From SAR116 cluster bacterium AG-447-C21 (GTDB taxonomy: Bacteria; Pseudomonadota; Alphaproteobacteria; Thalassobaculales; Thalassobaculaceae): a DNA stretch of 64,000 nt. The position numbers and the translations under genes were made by a program. Each line of letters opens with the position of its first letter. Position 1 is the stretch's first letter. Under the pieces are notes generated by a model, which searched no databases, was not told the DNA's origin, and worked only from the letters and a program-made list of their open reading frames with translations. Positions 39,334 through 48,167 of the stretch are shown one piece after another. The stretch is taken from the NCBI GenBank assembly GCA_003212315.1, contig QCQB01000005.1, positions 1 through 64,000 of the forward strand. Direction: 5' to 3'.

Positions 39334-40092
39334 TCAATTTTTTAACCGCACTGGAGAAATATTCCAATCGCCAACAGATGCCTGCCAGCAGGCTAAAGCT
39401 GCGAAAGCAGCCGTGTCAGATCTCAACACTCTTCCCCCTAAACTTACACGACACACATTGCTGAGTTTATCGAGTTGGTCAAGTTCCGAGTTGGAAAAAC
39501 CACCTTCTGGACCAATCAGCAATCCGGATGGACCCGTGTGTTTTTGGAATTCCTGTAGAATAGGCTTTCCGCCTCCTGTTTCGTCACAACAAAATAAAAA
39601 TCTTTCTTCTGGCCATTTTTTTAATAATTCTTCAAACTCAGTTGGTTTTCCAATCTCAGGAACAGTTAGTCGATCAGACTGTTCGGCAGCTTCTATCGCA
39701 TTCGATTTCAATCTCTCTATGTTTATTCGCCCAACCGCGGTACGTTCGGTAAAAACAGGCCAGAGCATGCTGGCTCCCAGTTCGGTAGCCTTCTGAGCGA
39801 TAAAGTCAATCCGCAATCTCTTAATTGGTGCGAATACAAGCCAGATGTCTGGAGAAGAACATTGATTCCTTATACAAAATTTCGCACAAACCTCTATTTC
39901 TTTTCTTCTAATTGCGGTAATTTCGGTCTCCCATTCACCATCTACGCCGTTGAAAAGTCCTATCCTATCGCCTTCGTGCAATCTTAAAACATTACGAAGA
40001 TAATGAGATTGATCCTTGGGTAGCGTTAGAAGGTCATCAGCTACTAAATTTTGTTCTACAAATAAACGTGCTTTTAAACTACTAATAACCAT
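39334..40092 (-). CDS. rsmE: 16S rRNA m3U1498 methyltransferase
   Basis: SPOUT-class methyltransferase that methylates N3 of U1498 in 16S rRNA. It has the N-terminal PUA-like domain (HYLRNVLRLHEGDRIGLFNG) and the knotted SAM site with LLIGPEGGFSNSELD and SLGGRVLRSDTAA. Length 252 matches the family. ATG 40092. The upstream 246-base spacer to ubiA holds a TTGGCTT...AAGCCAA inverted repeat near 40109 and no gene that I can support. Confidence 0.95.
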   Translation of the reverse strand: MVISSLKARLFVEQNLVADDLLTLPKDQSHYLRNVLRLHEGDRIGLFNGVDGEWETEITAIRRKEIEVCAKFCIRNQCSSPDIWLVFAPIKRLRIDFIAQKATELGASMLWPVFTERTAVGRINIERLKSNAIEAAEQSDRLTVPEIGKPTEFEELLKKWPEERFLFCCDETGGGKPILQEFQKHTGPSGLLIGPEGGFSNSELDQLDKLSNVCRVSLGGRVLRSDTAAFAALACWQASVGDWNISPVRLKN

Positions 40093-40338
40093 GAGTTACT
40101 CTTCAATTGATTTGGCTTCTGGTGCTAAAGCCAATAATTGGCCTAGAAAACCGGTAATTAGATAATTATGCTAATAGAGGAAAATACATTTTCAGCCAAA
40201 TTTTTTATCGGGTTCTATTATTTCTTAGATCTACTAGCTATTTCTAAACTAGCTTATCAAAAATTTTGGTGATGGTCATCAAAGGGTTCAAAAAAACAAA
40301 TTTGGATAACAGTATATGTTAGGGCTTCCATTACCAGT

Positions 40339-41253
40339 ATGACAAATTTTAGTGATATAGCTGAAGAGGGTTGGGTTAAGAATTTGCTCCCAAAACCGGT
40401 TCGTCCATATGCCCTATTAATGCGTCTAGACCGACCGATAGGCACTTGGCTACTTTTACTTCCCTGCTGGTGGAGCTTAGCTTTGGGCTGGCAGCTAAAC
40501 CGGGATCAAATAACTCTTTTGGAACTTGGTTACTTGTATTTGTTATTTACCGTTGGCGCTATTTTAATGCGCGGCGCAGGTTGTACGATCAATGATTTAT
40601 GGGATAGAAAACTTGATCAACTGGTTGCCCGAACCGCGGATAGACCCATCGCTTCAGGCGTTATCAGCGTCACTAATGCTGTATTATTTCTTCTCCTTCA
40701 ATTAACGCTCAGTCTAACGATATTGCTACAACTAAATGAAACTTGCTGGCTCTTGGGTTTTTTGGTTTTGTTATTGGTTTTTTCATATCCTGCGTTCAAG
40801 CGATTTACTTATTGGCCACAATTTATTTTGGGACTCACATTTAATTGGGGTGCTCTAATGGGTTGGGTTTCTATTACCGGAGAAATAAATATACCAAGCG
40901 TTTTACTATACTTAGCTGGCGTATTTTGGACACTTGGTTATGACACAATATACGCCCATCAAGACAAAGAAGATGATGCCCTGATCGGTGTAAAATCTTC
41001 TGCCTTAGCCCTTGAGAATTCGACTAAACCATTTATTTACATCGTTTATATCATAACTATGGCGGGAATTTTCCTGATAGGATGGATAAGCGAGTTTTCC
41101 ATTCCATTTTATTTGGTTTGTTTGATCGCTTTTTGCCAATTAATTTGGCAAATACGCACTTTAGACCTAGATAGCCCAAACGACTGTCTCAAAAAATTTA
41201 AATCAAACCGTTTCTTTGGCTTCCTAATAACTTTTGCCATATTTCTAGGTTGA
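40339..41253 (+). CDS. ubiA: 4-hydroxybenzoate polyprenyltransferase
   Basis: Integral-membrane enzyme that prenylates 4-hydroxybenzoate in ubiquinone synthesis. The N-terminal YALLMRLDRPIGTWLLLLPC and the Asp-rich motif NDLWDRKLDQLVARTADRP are diagnostic; the second site is in DTIYAHQDKEDDALIGVKS. Length 304 and about eight spans fit. It starts at ATG 40339, in a divergent arrangement from rsmE, and runs with one base between its stop and the next gene. Confidence 0.96.
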   Translation: MTNFSDIAEEGWVKNLLPKPVRPYALLMRLDRPIGTWLLLLPCWWSLALGWQLNRDQITLLELGYLYLLFTVGAILMRGAGCTINDLWDRKLDQLVARTADRPIASGVISVTNAVLFLLLQLTLSLTILLQLNETCWLLGFLVLLLVFSYPAFKRFTYWPQFILGLTFNWGALMGWVSITGEINIPSVLLYLAGVFWTLGYDTIYAHQDKEDDALIGVKSSALALENSTKPFIYIVYIITMAGIFLIGWISEFSIPFYLVCLIAFCQLIWQIRTLDLDSPNDCLKKFKSNRFFGFLITFAIFLG

Positions 41254-41254
41254 T

Positions 41255-41926
41255 ATGAACCAATATCATCGATTTTTTATCCAGAAAAATACCGAATTAG
41301 GATCACCTCCGTTAGTCCCTGAAATAAAGCTTCATCTCGCTGTTGATGCCACAGAATTATGGAAAATGACTACAAAAGAGCTAAAAGATAACGGTCTTCC
41401 TCTACCATTTTGGGCATTTGCATGGGCTGGCGGACAGGCCTTGGCGCGCTATATCTTGGATAATCCTCAATTAGTAGAAGATAAATCCGTTTTAGATATG
41501 GGAGCGGGAAGTGGGCTTGTAGGATTATCAGCTCTTTTTAGTAATGCATCTAAGGTTGATTTTAAAGAAATAGATTGCTTTGCCGCAGAAGCAATACACC
41601 TCAATCTCGCCGCGAACCAGTTAGATCAGAATTTTCAAGTTATACTAGAACACTTGCCCATATTTACTCCCCAAAACCAAAACCGATGGGATGTTATTTT
41701 AGCAGGTGACGTTTTTTATGAGCAAGAAATGTCAAACATTATCTTATACGATTTACGAAAGTTTGCTCGATTAGGGAATCTTGTTCTCGTTGGCGATCCA
41801 GGTCGAGCATACTTTCCTAAAGAGGGCGTTAAAAAATTGGCCCAATATCCTGTTGAAACTCCAATTTACCTCGAAGAGCAAAATATTTCTGAAACAACGA
41901 TTTGGCAAATAGTACCAATGCCGTAG
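41255..41926 (+). CDS. Methyltransferase of the ETFB lysine-methyltransferase (NNT1-like) family
   Basis: A 223-residue class I methyltransferase. Motif I is VLDMGAGSGLVGLSAL, and LPLPFWAFAWAGGQALARYILDNP is the family-specific upstream stretch of the ETFbetaKMT/NNT1 group. The downstream DVILAGDVFYEQEMS resembles the DxxY/F motif of lysine methyltransferases. The bacterial member methylates the electron-transfer-flavoprotein beta subunit; ETF genes are not in this window, so the substrate is inferred. Its ATG begins 2 bases after the ubiA stop. Confidence 0.82.
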   Translation: MNQYHRFFIQKNTELGSPPLVPEIKLHLAVDATELWKMTTKELKDNGLPLPFWAFAWAGGQALARYILDNPQLVEDKSVLDMGAGSGLVGLSALFSNASKVDFKEIDCFAAEAIHLNLAANQLDQNFQVILEHLPIFTPQNQNRWDVILAGDVFYEQEMSNIILYDLRKFARLGNLVLVGDPGRAYFPKEGVKKLAQYPVETPIYLEEQNISETTIWQIVPMP

Positions 41927-41969
41927 GTTATCCTGAATGATTTCTGATCATCAAATAACTTTGACGAAT

Positions 41970-42383
41970 TTAGCCAGACACAGCGGCAGCATTGATTGAG
42001 GCTACAGCTAATTTTACAGAAACCAATAAAATAGCCGTGCCAACTTGCCCCTCCTCAATTCTTTTAGAAAGGTCTCTAAGCCAAATATCTATGATCCAGA
42101 ATGTCGCAAGCTGGATCACTAACGTGACTATTCCCCAGATGACTATATCGTATACATTAACACTACTAGCCATACAAAACGCCAGAGGAATAGCAAGACC
42201 TAAAATAGCTCCGGCAAGCGAAATCGCTGCTGCAGTATTGCCTTCCCGTATTAATGCTCTTTCATCATGCGAGGTGATCCACATGTAAATGAATACCCCT
42301 ATCACCAGCATTAAAACAGTGACGCCAAAGTGCGAGAGTAGAAAAGGAATTCCTGCAAGGAAACTCTGTATGGCAGCGTCCAT
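41970..42383 (-). CDS. DUF350 family membrane protein
   Basis: A roughly 137-residue inner-membrane protein with four hydrophobic segments and the family motif GNTAAAISLAGAILGLAIPLA. DUF350 proteins have no established biochemical role; some are linked to membrane stress or polyamine loci elsewhere. ATG 42383 is preferred over the GTG at 42395 because TGGA precedes it at ribosome-binding distance. It converges with the methyltransferase gene, 43 bases apart. Confidence 0.82.
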   Translation of the reverse strand: MDAAIQSFLAGIPFLLSHFGVTVLMLVIGVFIYMWITSHDERALIREGNTAAAISLAGAILGLAIPLAFCMASSVNVYDIVIWGIVTLVIQLATFWIIDIWLRDLSKRIEEGQVGTAILLVSVKLAVASINAAAVSG

Positions 42384-42470
42384 TAATTTATCCACTTTTT
42401 AATCAATTTATCATGGTTCATCTTAACATGGCCTTATAGAATTAAGTAGAATTTAGTTTCAGATTATTTC

Positions 42471-42776
42471 TTAAGACGACAACACCGTTCCCTGCACTAA
42501 AGAAAGGGTTTTGACAATCTTATTATCCAGCATTCCGGCAACTTTTGCATCAAACAACTTGAAATGTGGCATTTGGAGATGCATTTCAAAGGCGGGCTTA
42601 TCATTATAAACCTCATACAGAAAGCATTCCCAGGGTTCATTGGAGTCGAAACAAACATCAAATTGTTTACATCCCGGTTCAAGTTCAAGTGATAGTCGCG
42701 CGTTTTCCAACATTAGTGGTTTGAACTGCTCAATCTGATTACGTTTGACTGAAAAATTAACAGTAACAACGAACAT
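42471..42776 (-). CDS. Antibiotic-biosynthesis-monooxygenase-fold (ABM) protein
   Basis: Small protein of 101 residues, YgiN/ABM-like dimeric alpha-beta barrel: VVTVNFSVKRNQIEQFKPLM, EPGCKQFDVCFD, FLYEVYNDKPAFEMHLQ and the FKLFDAKV helix. Such proteins include quinol monooxygenases, but many have no tested activity. The ATG at 42776 follows GGGGG, which fixes the start over an upstream TTG. It precedes the DUF350 gene with a 75-base gap. Confidence 0.85.
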   Translation of the reverse strand: MFVVTVNFSVKRNQIEQFKPLMLENARLSLELEPGCKQFDVCFDSNEPWECFLYEVYNDKPAFEMHLQMPHFKLFDAKVAGMLDNKIVKTLSLVQGTVLSS

Positions 42777-42854
42777 TTGAACCCCCAAATCTTAATATTT
42801 ATAAGATTAATTAGAATAAATTTTATTTTCGCATGCCATTTCGAGAAACGAAAC

Positions 42855-44036
42855 TCACTTTTCCTTGGCCAGTTTTGTTTCAACAAGCTTTGCCCAGTAA
42901 CTCGCTCCAAGCGGCAATACTTCATCATTAAAATCGTAGTGTGGATTGTGGACCTCACAATTCCACTTACCCTCACCTTGTCCAATCGTTACATACCCAC
43001 CAGGAATTAAATTCGACATATAGGCAAAATCTTCAGAGCCCATCACTCTGTTACTATTTCGATTAACATTAGTCTCTCCTACTATCGCTGCGGCTACATC
43101 CCCCGCAAAATTGATTTCATCTTCAGAGTTTATTAAAGGGGGGAAAGTCTTACGAAAATCAACTTCTGCAACGGCTCCCATTCCTTCAGCAATATTTTTT
43201 GATAATTTATTAATGTTGGTTTCTATTAACGACATTACGTCATTCGAGAATGTTCTCGCAGTGCCTTTCATAATAGCAGTGTGTGGTATTACATTATACG
43301 CATCTCCCGACTGAATTTGGGTAATTGACAGCACTGCTGTTTCCTGAGGACTGGTATTTCGTGAAACAATCGTCTGAGCAGCCGTTGCTATATGTGCAGC
43401 AATAATTACTGGATCTATTCCAGATTCCGGTCTGGCCCCGTGCGAACCATTCCCACGCACAACTATATCAAAAAGGGCTCCTCCAGCCATGGCTGCACCA
43501 GTCCTCATTCCAAATTTTCCTACTGCCAAACCCGGTCTATTGTGCATTCCATACACTGAATCACACGGGAATTGGTCAAATAATCCTTCGTCGACCATAG
43601 CCTTCGCACCGCCAACGCCTTCTTCTCCCGGCTGGAATATAAAATGAACACAGCCTTCAAAATTCTTGGATTCCGCAAGGTATTTTGCAGCGCCCAAAAG
43701 CATTGTAGTGTGTCCATCATGCCCACAGGCATGCATTACATTGGGGGTCGTAGATTTGTGAGAAAAAGTATTATTCTCTGCCATAGGAAGAGCATCCATA
43801 TCGGCCCGCAAACCAATACTTTGCGTAGCATTACCCACTCGTAAAGTTCCGACAACACCGGTCTTGCCAAGGCCCTGATGTACCTCTAGGCCCCAAGCCT
43901 TCAACTTTTCAGCGACTAGAGAAGACGTGCGATGTTCCTCAAACCCTAATTCTGGATGAGCATGCAGATCTCGGCGCCAGGCAGTCATATTTTCGTGATT
44001 AGCTGCTATCTCTGGTATGATTTTCTGATCAGTCAT
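42855..44036 (-). CDS. M20 family amidohydrolase (N-acyl amino acid / hippurate hydrolase type)
   Basis: A 393-residue zinc-dependent peptidase-fold enzyme of the M20D group. The metal-site motifs are GLRADMDALPM, MHACGHDGHTTMLLGAA, FQPGEEGVGGAKAM and SEDFAYMSNLIPGG. It hydrolyses N-acyl amino acids or related amides in the cytoplasm; the exact acyl group is unknown. ATG 44036. It shares a strand with the ABM protein and the glyoxalase gene and may form a small catabolic unit with them. Confidence 0.93.
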   Translation of the reverse strand: MTDQKIIPEIAANHENMTAWRRDLHAHPELGFEEHRTSSLVAEKLKAWGLEVHQGLGKTGVVGTLRVGNATQSIGLRADMDALPMAENNTFSHKSTTPNVMHACGHDGHTTMLLGAAKYLAESKNFEGCVHFIFQPGEEGVGGAKAMVDEGLFDQFPCDSVYGMHNRPGLAVGKFGMRTGAAMAGGALFDIVVRGNGSHGARPESGIDPVIIAAHIATAAQTIVSRNTSPQETAVLSITQIQSGDAYNVIPHTAIMKGTARTFSNDVMSLIETNINKLSKNIAEGMGAVAEVDFRKTFPPLINSEDEINFAGDVAAAIVGETNVNRNSNRVMGSEDFAYMSNLIPGGYVTIGQGEGKWNCEVHNPHYDFNDEVLPLGASYWAKLVETKLAKEK

Positions 44037-44104
44037 TTTTTATGCTTTCAATATGAGTTGTATTACAGATTTATTCATAACTGAACTAGAGTTTTGAACG
44101 CCTT

Positions 44105-44545
44105 TTACCATGCGCCAGTGTTACCCATACTTGCCCAAGGCTCTTTTATTTCAAGCGCTTCACCCTTTTGCAGAAGTTCAATGGAAACGCCATCTGGAGA
44201 TCTTATAAAAGCCATTCGACCTTCTTTAGGAGGTCTGTTAATTACAACACCACTTTCTTGTAAAGACTGACAAAGTTCATAAATGTTATCTACCTGATAT
44301 GCTAAATGACCAAAATTTCGCCCCCCAGAATATTCTTCTGGATCCCAATTAAACGTCAATTCTAAGGTTGGTGCCCAGCCAGCTTTGGCCGACTCGACAT
44401 CGTCGGATGCGCTAAGAAATATATTTGTATAGCGACCAGCTTCACTCTCCGTCCTTCTAACTTCAACCATGCCAAGCTTACCACAATAAAAGTCTAACGA
44501 TTCCTGCACGTTGCTAATACGGACCATTGTATGTAGATATTGCAC
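44105..44545 (-). CDS. gloA: Lactoylglutathione lyase-like protein (glyoxalase I, VOC family)
   Basis: A 146-residue single vicinal-oxygen-chelate fold protein. It converts the methylglyoxal-glutathione hemithioacetal to lactoylglutathione. The start MQYLHTMVRISNVQESLDFY has the first His ligand, LELTFNW the Glu, GHLAYQV the second His, and SIELLQKG the last Glu. Glutathione use fits the gshA and grxC genes of this genome. Other VOC enzymes cannot be excluded by sequence alone. Confidence 0.9.
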   Translation of the reverse strand: MQYLHTMVRISNVQESLDFYCGKLGMVEVRRTESEAGRYTNIFLSASDDVESAKAGWAPTLELTFNWDPEEYSGGRNFGHLAYQVDNIYELCQSLQESGVVINRPPKEGRMAFIRSPDGVSIELLQKGEALEIKEPWASMGNTGAW

Positions 44546-44666
44546 AAAATTCTCCTAAAACAGTTGCCATTGAGATGAACCAAAACTTAAATTTCGGCTG
44601 CAGCTCAAGATTAAGTATTAATAACACACATTAAAGTATACCGTTTTTAGAACTAAACGAACTTTA

Positions 44667-45941
44667 ATGCTAAACTCAGTAGGTGGTGTATCTTTGGTCA
44701 CTCCGGATAATCAAGTCAAACACAAAATTGAAGGTAATACCTACCGGTGGGCAATTTTATTTGGTGTCTGGTTGATATACTTCAGTTTTGGACTGACTGT
44801 CGCTGCTTTAGCTCCACTGGTCCCCAAGGTATGCCAAGATTTAAAGATAAGTTATGGGGAAATGGGACTGATCTTGGGTGCTTGGCCGTTTGTTTATATT
44901 CTATCCGCACTACCATGTGGCATTTTCTTAGACCGAATAGGCCCCCGACGCGCTCTATTTCTAGCGGCCTTGATAATGGCACTGTCGGGTTTTCTGCGTT
45001 GTTTCTCAGACACTTATTTTATGATGGTTGTAGCAGTATCTGTATTTGGGCTAGGGGGGCCACTCATTTCTATTGGCGCACCTAAACTGATCGCTTTTTT
45101 GTTTGAAGGAAAAAATAGGGGATTGGCAATGGGGATTTATATCACCGGCCCCGGTGTTGGGGCAGTTATAGCCTTATCCATCACCAATAGTCTTTTATTG
45201 CCTCTGTTCGATAATGACTGGCGCTTAGTCATAAATGCCTATGCTTTCTTTACGTTAATGAGTGGATGCATCTGGCTAATTTTGAGTTCTCATCAACTAG
45301 GGCGTATTATCGAATCTCAAATTCAAGCTGAAAAGAGTGGCCCCATCGCAGAAACATTTCGAAGCCTGGCATCTATCCCCAGCGTGCAAATAGTTTTGTT
45401 AATGAGCATTGGAATTTTTTTCTTCAACCACGGGCTAAACAACTGGCTTCCGGAGATTATTCGATCGAAGGGCCTTAGTTTTGCTGAAGCCGGTTACTGG
45501 GCCGCTATACCAACCACGATTAGCATCATAAGCGCTCTTCTGATTCCACGTTTTGCCACAACTGAACGGAGAGTTCTAGTAATGGGTTTGCTAATCCTCG
45601 CGGCTGGTTTGGCAACAACTTTATTGCATACTTCGCCTGGTTTTCAACTCGCATTCGGTCTATGCCTGCAAGGCTTGGCCAGAGGTGCAATGATGACTGT
45701 TGCGCTTTTAATGTTGGTAGAAATACCAAATGTTGGACCTAAGCGTGCTGGGACGGCAGGTGGTTTATTTTTTACTGCAGCAGAAATTGGCGGTGTTGCA
45801 GGGCCACTTGTGATAGGCTTTTTGCACGATTTGACTGGTGATTTTTCTTATCCACTGAATGTATTAACCGTTGTCACATTTTTGCTTCTAGGTTTACTTT
45901 TAACGCTTCAAAAAACGTTGAAGCATGACTTAATTAGCTGA
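44667..45941 (+). CDS. Major facilitator superfamily transporter
   Basis: A 424-residue protein with about twelve membrane spans and an MFS loop-2/3 signature, LDRIGPRRALF. The glycine-rich GIYITGPGVGAV segment and length fit the CynX/NimT-like drug and anion transporter group. The substrate is unknown. ATG 44667. Its stop is 79 bases before the first of two Lin0512 genes, so a functional link is possible but not shown. Confidence 0.9.
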   Translation: MLNSVGGVSLVTPDNQVKHKIEGNTYRWAILFGVWLIYFSFGLTVAALAPLVPKVCQDLKISYGEMGLILGAWPFVYILSALPCGIFLDRIGPRRALFLAALIMALSGFLRCFSDTYFMMVVAVSVFGLGGPLISIGAPKLIAFLFEGKNRGLAMGIYITGPGVGAVIALSITNSLLLPLFDNDWRLVINAYAFFTLMSGCIWLILSSHQLGRIIESQIQAEKSGPIAETFRSLASIPSVQIVLLMSIGIFFFNHGLNNWLPEIIRSKGLSFAEAGYWAAIPTTISIISALLIPRFATTERRVLVMGLLILAAGLATTLLHTSPGFQLAFGLCLQGLARGAMMTVALLMLVEIPNVGPKRAGTAGGLFFTAAEIGGVAGPLVIGFLHDLTGDFSYPLNVLTVVTFLLLGLLLTLQKTLKHDLIS

Positions 45942-46019
45942 CAATCCGAGTTTCCCTTCACAGGATATTTTACTTAAACTATGATATTTTTAGATGGTCG
46001 TGACGAAAGGACAAAGTCA

Positions 46020-46376
46020 ATGACTAGAAAACGAATGGTTATAGAGATGGGAATGGGCACAGACATTCGCGGGAAAGACTATACCAAAGCCGCATGCCGG
46101 GCATTAAAAGATGCTCTTTGGCATAATTCGCTAGGGATAGCTGATATAATGGGCGTTGATGTTGATTCCATGTGGGTCGAGGTCCGTATTGGAATACCCC
46201 AACCTGAAAAAGTCAACGTAGAAGAGGTTCTCAGTATTTTACCTCATGGAACAGGTCAAGTTTCCTGTGTAAAAGGGGGTCTTGAGATTGAGAATACAAA
46301 CCGGAATGACGTTACCATAATAGCAAATGCGGCAGCTATCGTTTATCTTGATGAAACTGAAGGAAATTCGCTATGA
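46020..46376 (+). CDS. Lin0512 family protein, first of a tandem pair
   Basis: About 118 residues of a small conserved family with no known function. Signatures are RMVIEMGMGTDIRG, DYTKAACRALKDALWH, VEVRIGIPQPEKV, CVKGGLEI and IIANAAAIVYLD. The frame opens at 45981, but ATG 46020 is preferred since AAAGGA precedes it and the protein then aligns with its neighbour from the start. Its TGA stop overlaps the next ATG as ATGA. Confidence 0.85.
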   Translation: MTRKRMVIEMGMGTDIRGKDYTKAACRALKDALWHNSLGIADIMGVDVDSMWVEVRIGIPQPEKVNVEEVLSILPHGTGQVSCVKGGLEIENTNRNDVTIIANAAAIVYLDETEGNSL

Positions 46377-46711
46377 CAATGAAGCGAGCCATACTTGAAA
46401 TGGGTATGGGTAACGACTTACATGGCGAGGATTATACCAAAGCAGCAGAACGGGCTATCAAAGACGCATTACATCACAGTTCGCTTAGTTTTATCAGAAC
46501 TCTAAACATTGATAAAAGTCGACTATTTGTGAATGTTACGATTGGTGTACAAAAACCTGAAAACGTTAAAACGAAAGAACTAGAAAAACTACTTCCAGTG
46601 GGGGTAGTTTCAATAAACGTGATTAAAGGTGGGCTCGATGTGCCCGATCATAAAAACAACGACCACGCAGTGATAGCTAGCGCCGCCATTGAAGTAATGT
46701 TGGACGTTTAG
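46373..46711 (+). CDS. Lin0512 family protein, second of a tandem pair
   Basis: 112 residues, clearly paralogous to the preceding protein: RAILEMGMGNDLHG, DYTKAAERAIKDALHH, VNVTIGVQKPENV, VIKGGLDV and VIASAAIEVMLDV line up along the whole length. The second copy keeps His in NDLHG and HHSSL where the first has Arg and His-Asn. Translation is coupled by ATGA, and the pair may form a heteromer. No function is established. Confidence 0.85.
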   Translation: MTMKRAILEMGMGNDLHGEDYTKAAERAIKDALHHSSLSFIRTLNIDKSRLFVNVTIGVQKPENVKTKELEKLLPVGVVSINVIKGGLDVPDHKNNDHAVIASAAIEVMLDV

Positions 46712-46787
46712 TTTAAATTAATCGAAAAGACTTTTTAAAACAGTATATCGGTACAATATAACTCAGAATTCAACGAAAGTTTTGGCA

Positions 46788-47969
46788 TCAAACAACATTT
46801 CTTTCTGTCAATGCCAATCCTCTAATAATTCTCTCATGACTAAACCGCGATAGGTCGATCGTACGATATTCTCCAAACGTGATTAATTCCATTATAGCTC
46901 TTCCTATAGCTGGAGACTGTTGTAAACCGTGTCCTGAGAAACCATTGGCAAAGAGAAAATTATCAATTTCCCCGTGGGGGCCTATAACTCCATTTTGATC
47001 CAAAGTATTGTAGTCATACCATCCCGCCCATGCATTGGTGACCTTGACCGCTTCAAAAGCAGGAATGCGGTGAGCTATTGCAGGCCAAATGATGTCGTCG
47101 AAAAGAGGGTAGTCTATCTCCATGTCATCCCACGAATCCGGGTCAAGATGAGCAGGAGGAGAGACACCGCATACAAAACCAGTACCCTCTGAGCGTATAA
47201 AAACACCCGAAGAATCAATCACCAATGGTAATTTAGGGTTTAATTCTTCCCGACAGTCCAGCCCATAGATAATACGTTTTTTTGGAACGACCGGTAATTG
47301 GATTTTTGCTAATTCGGCAACAGCGCCTGCCCAAGCTCCAGCCGCATTGACTAAGAAACTGCATCCCACCTGCACCCCACTATCTAATATTACTGAGCTT
47401 ATCTTCTGCTTGTGCTTAACTATTTCTGTTACTTCGTCATACAAAAACGTGGCGCCAAGAGCACGCGCTTTTGCTCGAAAAGCGCCGAGCAACAGACTAG
47501 GGTCGAGCCATCCCTCCCCTTCATATCCAAAGGAACCAAGAGCAATGCCGTCTGTATTCAACCATGGAAACTTAATTTTTAAGTTTTCGGGGTTCAATAT
47601 TTCAATCTTGGCACCACATTGACTTTGTAATTGTTGGTTTTCAGCCAGAATTCTCTGACCCTCGGGACTAGCAAGAAAAAGATAGCCTAATTCACGCCAA
47701 CCAAGCTCTATAGGTTCGTTATCAACGCTTAAATACTGGGAAGCGCGTTTTACAAAATCAACACCAAATAGACCAATTTCGATATTTTCCCGAATTGAAA
47801 ATTGCTGTCTCACACCTCCCAAGGAACGTGGAGTTGATGCTTTAGCATAACTAGGGTCGCGCTCAATAACAACGACATCGCCTTGGAAGTGAGGGCTAGC
47901 CTTAAGAAAATATGCTATAGCACTCCCTATAATACCACCTCCAATAATGACAACATCATATATTTGCAT
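46788..47969 (-). CDS. FAD-dependent oxidoreductase (DAO family)
   Basis: A 393-residue flavoenzyme with the dinucleotide motif VVIIGGGIIGSAIAYFL at the N-terminus and the DAO-family NAAGAWAGAVAELA and FANGFSGHGLQQSPAIGR. It resembles glycine/sarcosine/D-amino acid oxidases. The substrate is not determined. ATG 47969 with GAGAG upstream. It converges with the Lin0512 pair at a 76-base gap. Confidence 0.9.
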   Translation of the reverse strand: MQIYDVVIIGGGIIGSAIAYFLKASPHFQGDVVVIERDPSYAKASTPRSLGGVRQQFSIRENIEIGLFGVDFVKRASQYLSVDNEPIELGWRELGYLFLASPEGQRILAENQQLQSQCGAKIEILNPENLKIKFPWLNTDGIALGSFGYEGEGWLDPSLLLGAFRAKARALGATFLYDEVTEIVKHKQKISSVILDSGVQVGCSFLVNAAGAWAGAVAELAKIQLPVVPKKRIIYGLDCREELNPKLPLVIDSSGVFIRSEGTGFVCGVSPPAHLDPDSWDDMEIDYPLFDDIIWPAIAHRIPAFEAVKVTNAWAGWYDYNTLDQNGVIGPHGEIDNFLFANGFSGHGLQQSPAIGRAIMELITFGEYRTIDLSRFSHERIIRGLALTERNVV

Positions 47970-48167
47970 TATGGAACTCTCTTAGAATTTTGTTTAACTT
48001 GAAAGGCTTGTCTCGGTATTTTTGGTTCTCCACAGCCTACAACACTCGCTTTAAATTTAATGCATAACAGATTTCAAAAAAGTAATCCTAATTTATTTGA
48101 CAATATTGTATACTATTAGAGAACTTCTTGGCTCATCGAACTTCGAAAGTATTATGGAAAATAGAAT

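Noticed and set aside
48096..48113. TTGACA and TATACT before glnD as a promoter
   Set aside because: The two hexamers are only six bases apart, so they cannot be a -35/-10 pair.
48121..48155. Repeated GAACTTC before glnD as a LexA-type site
   Set aside because: The repeats are separated by a distance that does not match the alphaproteobacterial GTTC-N7-GTTC box.
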